Origin: CALOBA01 sp942491465 | Lineage (GTDB): Bacteria; Pseudomonadota; Gammaproteobacteria; Chromatiales; Chromatiaceae | Reading direction: 5' to 3' | DNA length: 44,107 nucleotides | Assembly: GCA_942491465.1 (NCBI GenBank) | Contig: CALOBA010000016.1 | Coordinates: 1 to 44,107, forward strand | Shown here: piece after piece, positions 29,874 through 37,613 of the stretch | Numbering within the stretch: position 1 is the stretch's first letter | Layout: the number at the start of each line of letters is the position of its first letter | The notes under the pieces: model-generated | The model's database searches: none | What the model was told of the DNA's origin: nothing | Seen by the model: the letters and a program-made list of their open reading frames with translations, nothing else | Position numbers and translations under genes: made by a program

Positions 29874-31324
29874 CGCCCGGACAGCGCCGCCATCGGCACG
29901 CCCGCCCCCGGGTGCGCGCTGCCCCCCGCCAGATAGAGTCCCGGCACCCGGCTGCGCGATCCCGGGCGGCTGAATGATGCCCGCCAGCCATGGGATGCGC
30001 GGCCGTAGAGGGCGCCCCCGGTGGCCGGGAACAGCTGCTCGAAGTCCGCCGGCGTCGTGATCACGCTGGTCTCGGGGCGATGGTCGATCTGGAGTCCACA
30101 ACGCTCCAGCAGGGTAAAGGTGCGAGCCGCGCATTGGTCGATCTCGGTCTGGTTCAGGGGGTTGGTGTCGCCGTCCGCCGGGGCGTTGACGAGCAGCAGC
30201 AGGCGCTCGGGGCCGTCGACATCGGGCTCGCCGGCGGCGCGCCGGTCTTGGGCGCAGATATAGACGGTGGGCTCGTCGGGCAAGCGCCGGCGCTGGAAGA
30301 TGTTGTCGAACTCGGCCGGGTAGTCGCTGGAGAAGAACACCGTGTGGTGCAGCAGCGGAAAGCCGGAGGTCTCGGCGAGGAGGCTTAGGGTGACGGCGGA
30401 CAGGGAGCGGTCCCTGCGCGGGGTAGCCGTGGCGGCGCGCTGCACGTCGAGCCCGAGGCGACCGGCGCCGAAGGCGCTGATATCGGTGTTGCTGATGACG
30501 GCGCCGGCGCGGATCTCCTCGCCGCCGCGCAGGCGCACGCCGGAGACGCGGCGGCGTCCGAGGATGTCCACCACGTCGCAGCCGTAGCGGATGCTGACGC
30601 CCAGGCGCTCGGCGGTGCGGGCCAGGGCGACGGCGAGCTGGTGCATGCCGCCGTCGACGATCCAGACCCCCTCCTGCTCCACATGGGCGATCAGCATCAG
30701 CGTGGCGGGGGCCAGGTACGGCGATGACCCGGCGTAGGTGGCGTAGCGGCCGAAGAGCTGACGCAGTCGCGGGTCGCGGAAATGCCCGCTCAGCGCCTTC
30801 CACATGGTGGTGTAGGGCTTGATGCCGAGCAGGTCGCCGAAGCCCCCGGCGCCCAGGCGCATGGTCAGGCCGATGGGGTTGGTGCTGCTGCTGCTGATGA
30901 AGGGGCCCTTCAGCGTTCGGTAGATCCTGCGCGCGTCGGCGCTGAAGGACAGGAAGCGTCGGCCTTCCTCGGGGCCGGCCAGGGCGGCGATGGCGTCCGC
31001 GGAGCGTGTCAGGTCGGCGAACAGATCGAGCCTGCCGCCCTCGACCCAGGCGTGGCGGGCGATGATGTCGGCCGGATTCAGCTTCAGCTCGGCGTCTAGC
31101 GAGGTGCCGGCGTTGGCGAACACCTCCTCGAACACCCAGCGCATGGTAAAGACGGTGGGGCCGGCGTCGATGCGGGCGTCGCCGATGGCGACCTCGCGCA
31201 TCTTGCCGCCGGGCGCCGCGGCGCGCTCCAGCACGGTGACCGGCAGGCCCCGGGCGGCGGTCTCCACGGCGGCCACCAGGCCGCCGATGCCGGCGCCGAT
31301 GATTACGACAGGGTCTTTGGGCAA
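29825..31324 (-). CDS. crtD: hydroxyneurosporene/1-hydroxycarotenoid 3,4-desaturase CrtD
   Basis: This 499-residue FAD-dependent carotenoid desaturase inserts the C3,4 double bond into 1-hydroxylated carotenoids. The dinucleotide fold VVIIGAGIGGLVAAVETAA opens the protein, followed by GGKMREVAIGDARIDAGPTV and FTMRWVFEEVF, which are CrtD-like. The C-terminal YLAGGSAHPGAGVPMAALSG is the amine-oxidase/phytoene-desaturase family end. The start is TTG at 31324, supported by AAGGAGA at normal spacing. crtC follows, overlapping the crtD 3' end. The pair is divergent from crtE across a 167-bp control region. Confidence 0.93.
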   Translation of the reverse strand: MPKDPVVIIGAGIGGLVAAVETAARGLPVTVLERAAAPGGKMREVAIGDARIDAGPTVFTMRWVFEEVFANAGTSLDAELKLNPADIIARHAWVEGGRLDLFADLTRSADAIAALAGPEEGRRFLSFSADARRIYRTLKGPFISSSSTNPIGLTMRLGAGGFGDLLGIKPYTTMWKALSGHFRDPRLRQLFGRYATYAGSSPYLAPATLMLIAHVEQEGVWIVDGGMHQLAVALARTAERLGVSIRYGCDVVDILGRRRVSGVRLRGGEEIRAGAVISNTDISAFGAGRLGLDVQRAATATPRRDRSLSAVTLSLLAETSGFPLLHHTVFFSSDYPAEFDNIFQRRRLPDEPTVYICAQDRRAAGEPDVDGPERLLLLVNAPADGDTNPLNQTEIDQCAARTFTLLERCGLQIDHRPETSVITTPADFEQLFPATGGALYGRASHGWRASFSRPGSRSRVPGLYLAGGSAHPGAGVPMAALSGRLAAASLAEDLRLTRR

Positions 31325-31340
31325 GGCTCGGTCTCCTTAT

Positions 31341-31409
31341 TGACATCGATTAGGACAATGGGTGATCGCAATTGACGGCCCATCGGGCAGGTGTCTATCT
31401 TAGCTGACA
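31341..31409. promoter_or_regulatory. crtD/crtE divergent control region with PpsR/CrtJ-like operator
   Basis: TGTCTATCTTAGCTGACA at 31392-31409 is a perfect TGT-N12-ACA palindrome, the consensus for the redox/light-responsive repressor PpsR (CrtJ). A weaker partial site (tgacatcgattaggaca, 31341-31357, spacing off by one) lies nearer crtD. Binding here would repress carotenoid genes in both directions under oxygen. The repressor gene is not in the window, so this rests on consensus only. Confidence 0.6.
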
Positions 31410-31491
31410 CCAAAGATCGACAACGAACCGTTACACTCCCGCGCCGGGTCTTGGGCGCGTCGCGGGCGCCGAAGAGGGGCAAAACACCACG

Positions 31492-32364
31492 ATGGAACCT
31501 ATCCAACGCATCGAGCAGGCCCTGGAGGCGGCCCTGGAAAAGGGGCTGGACCCCAAGGGGCCGTCGCGGTTGGCCGCCGCCGCGCGGCATGCCGTCTTTC
31601 CCGGCGGCGGGCGGGTGCGCCCGAGGCTCTGTCTGGCGGTGGCCAAGGCCTGCGGTGACGACGAGCCCGGGGTGGCCGCCGCCGCCGCCGCGTCTCTGGA
31701 ACTGTTGCACTGTGCATCGCTGGTGCATGACGACCTGCCCTGTTTTGATGATGCCGATATGCGTCGAGGAAAACCCTCGGTGCATCGTGCCTTTGACGAG
31801 CGTCTGGCGGTGCTGGTGGGCGACGGGCTGATCGTGCTGGCGTTTGAGAATCTGGCCTGGAACACCCTGCGGGTGCCGGAGCGGCTGGCGCCGCTGAGCA
31901 TGATCGTCGGTCGCGCCGTCGGCATGTCCCACGGCATCGTCGCCGGCCAGGCCTGGGAATGCGAACAGCAGGTGGATCTCACCGCCTATCACCGCGAGAA
32001 GACCGCGGCCCTGTTCTCCGCCGCCACCGAGGCCGGCGCCGCGGCGGCCGGCTATGACCCGGCACCTTGGCATGCCTTGGGGGAGAACCTGGGGCTCGGC
32101 TACCAGGTCGCCGACGACATCCGCGACGTTGCCTCGCGGCCCGAGGATCTGGGCAAGCCCGTGGGGCAGGATGCCGCCCACGGTCGGCCGAGCGCCACCG
32201 CGGAGCTGGGCCTGGACGGTGCGGTGGATCGCCTGCGGGAACTGGTTGTCGGCGCCTGCGATTCCATCCCGACCTGTCCCGGCCAGGACAAGCTCGTCGC
32301 GCTGGTGCGGCATGAGATGCAGCGCCTGCTGCCCGCAGAGCTGGCGCAGCGCGTGGTCGGCTAG
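31492..32364 (+). CDS. crtE: geranylgeranyl diphosphate synthase CrtE
   Basis: CrtE condenses isopentenyl and farnesyl diphosphates to GGPP, the C20 precursor of carotenoids and of the bacteriochlorophyll tail. The 290-residue protein has the first Asp-rich motif HDDLPCFDDADMRRGKPSVH near residue 78 and the second (YQVADDIRDV) near 207, both needed for Mg2+-diphosphate binding. It resembles IspA/CrtE short-chain trans-prenyltransferases; position next to crtD and crtF decides for CrtE. The ATG at 31492 begins MEPIQRIEQALEAALEKG. It probably starts the crtEF unit, with the PpsR-like site about 85 bp upstream. Confidence 0.9.
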   Translation: MEPIQRIEQALEAALEKGLDPKGPSRLAAAARHAVFPGGGRVRPRLCLAVAKACGDDEPGVAAAAAASLELLHCASLVHDDLPCFDDADMRRGKPSVHRAFDERLAVLVGDGLIVLAFENLAWNTLRVPERLAPLSMIVGRAVGMSHGIVAGQAWECEQQVDLTAYHREKTAALFSAATEAGAAAAGYDPAPWHALGENLGLGYQVADDIRDVASRPEDLGKPVGQDAAHGRPSATAELGLDGAVDRLRELVVGACDSIPTCPGQDKLVALVRHEMQRLLPAELAQRVVG

Positions 32365-32411
32365 CCGTGGATGGGTGCGGATGCGCGCCTACCCATACCT
32401 TTTATATGTAT

Positions 32412-32426
32412 TTGCCCGCCGGGCAA
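32412..32426. promoter_or_regulatory. 15-bp perfect palindrome in the crtE-crtF gap
   Basis: TTGCCCG-C-CGGGCAA forms a perfect 7-bp dyad in the 140-bp gap, just after an AT-rich patch (ccttttatatgtatt). It could be an operator or a weak stem; there is no T-run, so it is not a terminator. Confidence 0.4.
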
Positions 32427-32504
32427 CGCTGTCGAGACTGGTCCGGGGTTGCACCGAGCGCGGTCGACGGCGCTTGTGTCCCGGCGTGCTGAGGATGTGC
32501 CGAG

Positions 32505-33638
32505 ATGCCCTTCCTGTTCCCCGATAGCGTCCTCAAGCTGCGCGACCGGATCTTCGCCAGCCCCGTGTTTCAGCGCTGGGCGGCGGACTTTCCGCTGACG
32601 CGCCCGGTTGCCCAGCGTCGTGCCGGCGATCTGTTCGACATCTGCGCCGGCTTTGTCTACTCCCAGGTGCTGTATGCCTGCGTCGAGCTCGACCTGTTTG
32701 ATCGGCTCGCCGACGGCCCGCGAACGGCGCCGCAGCTGGCCCCCGAACTCGATCTCACGCCCGAGGCCGCCGAGCGCCTGCTGCGCGCCGCCGTGGCGCT
32801 GGCGCTGTTGGAGCGGCGCGGCACGGACCGGAGCGGTGAGAGTCGCTACGGACTCGGCCGGCACGGGGCCGCGATGCGCGGCAACCCCGGCATCGCCGCC
32901 ATGGTGCGGCACCACCGGATGTTCTATCAAGACCTCGCCGATCCGCTGGCGCTGCTCCGCGGCGAGGTTGCGCAGACCGAACTCGGCCGCTATTGGGCCT
33001 ATGCGGGTAATGCCGATGCCGCCCAATCCGAAGACCATGCGGTGGCCGCCTACTCGGAGCTGATGACCGCCTCCCACGGCTTCGTGGCGGACGATACGTT
33101 GGACGCCTATGCGCTGAAGGGGCATCGCTGCCTGCTCGACATCGGCGGTGGCGAGGGGAATTTTCTCATCGCCGCCGCCAAGCGCTGGCCGCAGCTGCGG
33201 CTCATGCTGTTCGACCTGCCTGCGGTGGCCGAGCGCGCCCGCAGGCGCTTCGATGAGCTCGGGCTGGGGGATCGGGCCATCGCCCATGGTGGCGACCTGA
33301 TGGCCGACGAACTGCCCCGGGGGGCGGACATCATCTCCTTGGTGCGGGTGGTGCACGACCATGACGACGCCAACGCCATGACCATCCTGCGGGCCGCTCG
33401 GGCGGCGCTGCCCAAGGGCGGCACGCTGCTGATCACCGAGCCCATGTCCGAGACCCCGGGGGCCGCGCCCATCGGCGACGCCTACTTCGGGCTCTACCTG
33501 CTGGCGATGGGCAGCGGTCGGCCGCGCCCGCCTCGCGAACTCAAGGCCATGCTCGCCGCCGCCGGCTTCGAGCGGATGCGCCTGGTGCGCACCCGCCGCC
33601 CCATGCAGACGCGGATCATGTTGGCGCGGGCGGGCTGA
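32505..33638 (+). CDS. crtF: demethylspheroidene/hydroxyneurosporene O-methyltransferase CrtF
   Basis: CrtF methylates the 1-hydroxy group of acyclic carotenoids with SAM, giving the methoxy end groups of spirilloxanthin or spheroidene. This 377-residue protein is a class I O-methyltransferase of the acetylserotonin-OMT-like group. It has a helical dimerisation domain (residues about 1-190, with DLFDICAGFVYSQVLYACVE), the SAM-binding LLDIGGGEGNFLIAAAKRWP near residue 210, and VRVVHDHDDANAMTILRAAR followed by LLITEPMSETPG. Length and N-terminus are typical of purple bacterial CrtF. It lies downstream of crtE. A 426-bp gap with tandem repeats separates it from bchC. Confidence 0.92.
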   Translation: MPFLFPDSVLKLRDRIFASPVFQRWAADFPLTRPVAQRRAGDLFDICAGFVYSQVLYACVELDLFDRLADGPRTAPQLAPELDLTPEAAERLLRAAVALALLERRGTDRSGESRYGLGRHGAAMRGNPGIAAMVRHHRMFYQDLADPLALLRGEVAQTELGRYWAYAGNADAAQSEDHAVAAYSELMTASHGFVADDTLDAYALKGHRCLLDIGGGEGNFLIAAAKRWPQLRLMLFDLPAVAERARRRFDELGLGDRAIAHGGDLMADELPRGADIISLVRVVHDHDDANAMTILRAARAALPKGGTLLITEPMSETPGAAPIGDAYFGLYLLAMGSGRPRPPRELKAMLAAAGFERMRLVRTRRPMQTRIMLARAG

Positions 33639-33660
33639 TCGCCCGGCAGCAGCGGTCAGA

Positions 33661-33730
33661 CCTGTCGGGATCGGGATCGGGGTCGTCGCTATCGGGGTCG
33701 CTATCGGTATCGGTATCGGTATCGGTATCG
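33661..33730. repeat. degenerate TCGGGA/ATCGGT hexanucleotide repeats
   Basis: Degenerate TCGGGA units lead into GTCGCTATCGGG units and then four perfect ATCGGT units (33703-33726) plus a partial one. The segment ggggtcgctatcg (33694-33706) is the exact reverse complement of 33758-33770, which borders the heptamer array downstream. Confidence 0.85.
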
Positions 33731-33770
33731 ACGATGGATCGATGCAGGCTTGGACGGCGATAGCGACCCC

Positions 33771-33861
33771 GAACCCCGAACCCCGAACCCCGAACCCCGA
33801 ACCCCGAACCCCGAACCCCGAACCCCGAACCCCGAACCCCGAACCCCGAACCCCGAACCCC
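33771..33861. repeat. GAACCCC heptanucleotide array, 13 perfect units
   Basis: Thirteen perfect GAACCCC units fill exactly 91 bp. Short copies of a gatagcgac motif flank the array on both sides (33759-33767 and 33862-33870). A unit of seven cycles through all frames, so open frames across it are artefacts. It lies in the crtF-bchC gap, just before the bchC control region. Confidence 0.95.
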
Positions 33862-33938
33862 GATAGCGACGCGCCGGCTCCTCATCCTGCTCCCCCCTTC
33901 CTACCCCGTCGACGATACGTCCACTGACCGGCGGCAAG

Positions 33939-33981
33939 TGACAAGCTGGATTGACAGTAAAAGTGTAAATCCTACTTGACA
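33939..33981. promoter_or_regulatory. tandem PpsR/CrtJ-like operators upstream of bchC
   Basis: TGACAAGCTGGATTGACA (33939-33956; TGA-N12-ACA, one base off) and TGTAAATCCTACTTGACA (33964-33981; perfect TGT-N12-ACA) are separated by 7 bp. This matches the paired, closely spaced sites that PpsR/CrtJ occupies cooperatively. The second site overlaps the -35 element of the bchC promoter. Confidence 0.65.
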
Positions 33982-34006
33982 TAGAAATTAGTCAGGCTAG
34001 ACTGAC
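33976..34006 (+). promoter_or_regulatory. sigma70-like promoter of bchCXYZ-puf with overlapping dyad
   Basis: A perfect -35 TTGACA (33976-33981), a 16-bp spacer and TAGACT (33998-34003) form a plausible promoter. The -35 is shared with the right half of the PpsR-like site. A second dyad, GTCAG-GCTAGA-CTGAC (33991-34006), covers the -10. The arrangement predicts tight repression of bacteriochlorophyll and puf transcription. Confidence 0.6.
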
Positions 34007-34064
34007 ACACAGTTTCCACTACCCCAGCCAGTCGACCCCAACCGGTCGCAGAGAACCCTGACTC

Positions 34065-35039
34065 GTGAGCCCCTCCATCGACATGACCGCACTGGCGGTC
34101 GTCCTCGATCAGCCAAAGACCCTGGAGGTCCGGCGCTTGGCGCTGACGCCTCCGTCTGCGGCGGATTGTGTTGTCGATGTGGACTTCAGCGGCATCAGCA
34201 CCGGCACCGAGCGGCTGCTCTGGTCCGGTCGGATGCCGCCGTTTCCGGGGATGGGCTATCCCTTGGTGCCCGGTTACGAGTCGGTGGGCAAGGTCGCCTG
34301 GGCCGGCGATGACAGCGGTTGCCAAGTCGGTGATCAGGTCTTCGTCCCCGGGGCGCGCTGCTACGGCGACGTGAACGGTCTGTTCGGCGGCGCCGCATCG
34401 CGGGTCGTCATCCCCGGTGCGCGGCTGTTGTCGGTCCCGAGCGCGTTGCAGACGCAGGAGCGCGACGATCAGGCCGTGCTGCTGGCCTTGGCCGCCACCG
34501 CTTATCACGCGGCCCATGCGGCGGACGGTCGCCTGCCGGAGTTGATCATCGGTCACGGCGTACTCGGTCGGCTGCTGGCTCGGGTTGCGGTTGCCGCGGG
34601 TGCCGCGCCGGTGGTCTGGGAGACCAATCCGCAGCGCGCCGACGGCGCCGAAGGCTACGAGGTCATGGACCCCGAGGCCGACAGTCGCAGCGATTACGGC
34701 GCGATCTACGACGTCAGCGGCGACGGCACGCTGCTCGACAAGCTGGTCGGTCGTCTGGCCCATGGTGGCGAGATCGTGCTGGCCGGTTTCTACGAGGCGC
34801 CGCTGTCATTCAATTTTCCGCCGGCCTTCATGCGCGAGATGCGCCTGCGAGTGGCCGCGGAGTTCCGCGAGCCGGACTTGGCTGCGGTGCGTGAGCTGAT
34901 CGAGGCGGGACGCCTGTCGCTGGATGGTCTGATCACCCATCGCCGTGAGGTGGCCGGGGCAGCCGATGCCTACGAGACCGCCTTCAATGATCCAACCTGC
35001 CTGAAGATGGTCCTCGACTGGAGGGGTGCGAATGCCTGA
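34065..35039 (+). CDS. bchC: bacteriochlorophyllide a dehydrogenase BchC
   Basis: BchC oxidises the 3-(1-hydroxyethyl) side chain of the bacteriochlorophyllide precursor to the 3-acetyl group with NAD+. The 324-residue protein belongs to the medium-chain dehydrogenase superfamily and shows the BchC signature FSGISTGTERLLWSGRMPPF followed by PGMGYPLVPGYESVGKV. The nucleotide-binding region is LIIGHGVLGRLLARVAVAAG. Either GTG 34065 or ATG 34083 (MTALAVVLDQP) may be the start; the second matches relatives as well and I cannot decide. Its last 8 bp overlap the start of bchX. It is the first gene of the bchCXYZ-puf unit. Confidence 0.92.
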   Translation: MSPSIDMTALAVVLDQPKTLEVRRLALTPPSAADCVVDVDFSGISTGTERLLWSGRMPPFPGMGYPLVPGYESVGKVAWAGDDSGCQVGDQVFVPGARCYGDVNGLFGGAASRVVIPGARLLSVPSALQTQERDDQAVLLALAATAYHAAHAADGRLPELIIGHGVLGRLLARVAVAAGAAPVVWETNPQRADGAEGYEVMDPEADSRSDYGAIYDVSGDGTLLDKLVGRLAHGGEIVLAGFYEAPLSFNFPPAFMREMRLRVAAEFREPDLAAVRELIEAGRLSLDGLITHRREVAGAADAYETAFNDPTCLKMVLDWRGANA

Positions 35040-36009
35040 AGCCGCCACCAATACCGCCGCCGCGATCGACGTCGCGCTGCCCGCATCGGCCTCCGGCTCG
35101 GGCGTGGAGACGCAGGTCATTGCGATCTACGGCAAGGGTGGTATCGGCAAGAGCTTCACGCTGGCCAACCTCTCCTACATGTTGGCGCGGCAGGGCAAAA
35201 AGGTCCTGCTGCTCGGCTGCGACCCGAAGAGCGATACCACCACGCTGCTCTTCGGCGGACGCGCCACGCCGACCATCATCGAGACCTCTTCCAAGAAGAA
35301 GTTGGCCGGCGAGAAGGTCGAGATCGGCGATGTCTGCTTCAAGCGCGACGGGGTGTTCGCGATGGAGCTCGGTGGCCCCGAGGTCGGTCGCGGCTGCGGC
35401 GGTCGCGGGATCATCCACGGCTTCGAGATCCTGGAAGGTCTCGGCTTCCACGACTGGAACTTCGATTACGTCCTGCTCGACTTCCTCGGCGACGTGGTCT
35501 GCGGCGGCTTCGGCCTGCCCATCGCCCGCGACATGTGCCAGAAGGTCATCGTCATCGGCTCCAACGACCTGCAGTCGCTGTACGTGGCCAACAACGTCTG
35601 TTCCGCGGTGGAGTACTTCCGCGGACTCGGCGGCAACGTCGGCGTCGCCGGCGTGGTCATCAACAAGGACGACGGCACCGGCGAGGCACAGGCTTGGGCG
35701 GCCAAGGTCGGGCTGCCGGTGCTGGCGACCATTCCGGCGGACGACGATATTCGGCGCAAGAGCGCTGCATACCAGATCGTCGCCCACCCCGAAGGCCGCT
35801 GGGGGCCGCTGTTCGCCGGGCTCGGGGACGCGGTTGCCGAGGCGCCGCCGCTGCGCGCCAAGCCGATGACCAACGACGGTCTGCTGGCCCTGTTCGCCAG
35901 CGATGAAGAAGGGCGCAACGTGCCGATGGAGCCGGCCCGCCTCGAAGACATGTGCGACCTGGCCTCCCTTGAGAGACCGTCGCTTGAGGTCGTCTACGAC
36001 GACGCCTGA
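35032..36009 (+). CDS. bchX: chlorophyllide a reductase iron protein subunit BchX
   Basis: BchX is the nitrogenase-iron-protein-like ATPase that passes electrons to BchYZ, which reduces ring B of chlorophyllide a. The P-loop IYGKGGIGKSFTLANLSYML lies near residue 33, and the 4Fe-4S ligands are in GRGCGGRGI and DVVCGGFGLPIARDMC. The start ATG 35032 (325 residues) is fixed by GGAGGGG at 35020-35026, five bases upstream; a GTG at 35026 would lie within that site. The gene overlaps the end of bchC by 8 bp, so translation is probably coupled. bchY follows after 71 bp. Confidence 0.95.
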   Translation: MPEAATNTAAAIDVALPASASGSGVETQVIAIYGKGGIGKSFTLANLSYMLARQGKKVLLLGCDPKSDTTTLLFGGRATPTIIETSSKKKLAGEKVEIGDVCFKRDGVFAMELGGPEVGRGCGGRGIIHGFEILEGLGFHDWNFDYVLLDFLGDVVCGGFGLPIARDMCQKVIVIGSNDLQSLYVANNVCSAVEYFRGLGGNVGVAGVVINKDDGTGEAQAWAAKVGLPVLATIPADDDIRRKSAAYQIVAHPEGRWGPLFAGLGDAVAEAPPLRAKPMTNDGLLALFASDEEGRNVPMEPARLEDMCDLASLERPSLEVVYDDA

Positions 36010-36080
36010 GCATTAGGCCGATCGTTTCCGACGCCGCCCAACCGATCAACCAACACAACACGAGTTCCATTCAAGTCAAC

Positions 36081-37613
36081 GTGTCCAGCCAACCGACCAA
36101 TCCGCACGCATCGGGCCCCGCCGCCCCGCGCGCAGATGCCGTCGACCTGCAAGCAGGTCCGGACGGGGCGGTGAGCTGTCACGCGGGCGATGAGTTACGC
36201 CGAGCCGCAGAGGCCGCGGGTCAGAGCGGGCTGCTCGAGCGCCTCGCAACCGACTATCCCAAGGGTCCTCACGACCAACCCCAGACAATGTGTCCGGCCT
36301 TTGGGTCTCTCAGAGTCGGGCTGCGTATGCGCCGCACCGCCTCCGTCCTCTGCGGGTCGGCATGCTGTGTCTACGGGCTGAGCTTCACGTCGCACTTCTA
36401 TGGTGCGCGTCGCAGCGTCGGCTACGTCCCCTTCGACTCCGAGACCTTGGTCACCGGCCGGGTCTTTGAAGACGTCCGCGATGCCGTCGGCAAGCTGGCC
36501 GACCCGGACAAATACGACGTCATCATCGTCATCAACCTCTGCGTCCCCACCGCCTCCGGCGTGCCGCTGCGGCTGCTGCCGAAGACGCTGAACGGCGTGC
36601 GCATCCTCGGTATCGACGTCCCCGGCTTCGGTGTCCCGACCCATGCCGAGGCCAAGGATGTGCTCTCCGGGGCCATGCTGCACTACGCCCGCACCGAGGC
36701 CGAGCAAGGCCCCGTGCAGGCCCCCCGCGGCGGGCGCAGCGAACAGCCCACGGTGACGCTGCTCGGCGAGATGTTCCCGGTCGATCCGGTCGGCATCGGC
36801 ATGATGCTGCAGCCCCTGGGGCTGGCCGCCGGTCCAGTGATCCCGACGCGCGAATGGCGTGAGCTGTACGCCGCCCTCGACTGCGCCGCCGTCGCCGCGA
36901 TCCATCCCTATTACACCGCCGCAATCCGTGAATTCGAGGCCGCCGGTCGGCCCGTGGTCGGCTCGGCGCCGGTGGGCTACGACGGCACCGCCGCCTGGCT
37001 GGACGCCATCGGTCGCGCCTGCCATGTCGCTGCCGATAAGGTCGATGCGGCCAAGAACGCCATACTTCCGGCGATTCGCGGCGCCCTGAGCGCAGCGCCC
37101 ATCAACGGCACCATCACGCTGTCCGGCTACGAAGGTTCCGAGCTGCTGGTCGCCCGGCTGCTGATCGAGAGCGGGGCCCATGTCCCCTACGTCGGCACCG
37201 CGGTGGCGAAGACGCGCTGGTCGGATGCCGACCGCGAATGGCTGGAGTCCCGCGGCGTCTTCGTACGCTTCCGCGCATCGCTGGAGCAGGACATCGGCGC
37301 CGTCGATGCCGTGCGTCCGGACCTGGCCATCGGTACCACCCCGGTGGTCCAGCACGCCAAAGAGCTGTCGATCCCGTCGCTGTACTTCACCAACCTGATC
37401 TCGGCCCGTCCGTTGATGGGTGTGGCCGGCGCGGGCTCCCTCGCCCAGGTCGTGAACGCGGCGCTGGCCAGCAAGGCGCGCTTCGATCGCATGACCACGT
37501 TCTTCGATGGCGTCGGCACCGGTGAGCTTGCCGGCGTTTGGGATCGCAAGCCCGAGTTGCCGGCCAAGAAGTCCAAGGCGGCTGCTGTCGCGGCGGCGGA
37601 GGTGCGGGGCTGA
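36081..37613 (+). CDS. bchY: chlorophyllide a reductase subunit Y
   Basis: BchY is the NifD-like subunit of chlorophyllide oxidoreductase. It forms the BchYZ heterotetramer that binds the substrate and a 4Fe-4S cluster. Cluster ligands are visible in TMCPAFGSLRVGL and TASVLCGSACCVYGLSFTSH. The segment FYGARRSVGYVPFDSETLVTG is characteristic. The 510 residues start at GTG 36081; the first 70 residues are Pro/Ala-rich and variable, so a later start is possible but no better codon stands out. Its TGA overlaps the ATG of bchZ (TGATG). Confidence 0.94.
   Translation: MSSQPTNPHASGPAAPRADAVDLQAGPDGAVSCHAGDELRRAAEAAGQSGLLERLATDYPKGPHDQPQTMCPAFGSLRVGLRMRRTASVLCGSACCVYGLSFTSHFYGARRSVGYVPFDSETLVTGRVFEDVRDAVGKLADPDKYDVIIVINLCVPTASGVPLRLLPKTLNGVRILGIDVPGFGVPTHAEAKDVLSGAMLHYARTEAEQGPVQAPRGGRSEQPTVTLLGEMFPVDPVGIGMMLQPLGLAAGPVIPTREWRELYAALDCAAVAAIHPYYTAAIREFEAAGRPVVGSAPVGYDGTAAWLDAIGRACHVAADKVDAAKNAILPAIRGALSAAPINGTITLSGYEGSELLVARLLIESGAHVPYVGTAVAKTRWSDADREWLESRGVFVRFRASLEQDIGAVDAVRPDLAIGTTPVVQHAKELSIPSLYFTNLISARPLMGVAGAGSLAQVVNAALASKARFDRMTTFFDGVGTGELAGVWDRKPELPAKKSKAAAVAAAEVRG

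Noticed and set aside
28914..31346. An 810-residue minus-strand frame that could suggest a CrtD-CrtC fusion
   Set aside because: Only the last 310 or so residues are CrtC; the upstream part is crtD read in the wrong frame and is Arg/Gly-rich junk.
33616..33982. Open frames with repeated GVRGSGF or EPRTPN units
   Set aside because: They are translations of the GAACCCC heptamer array, which cycles through every frame; no coding evidence.
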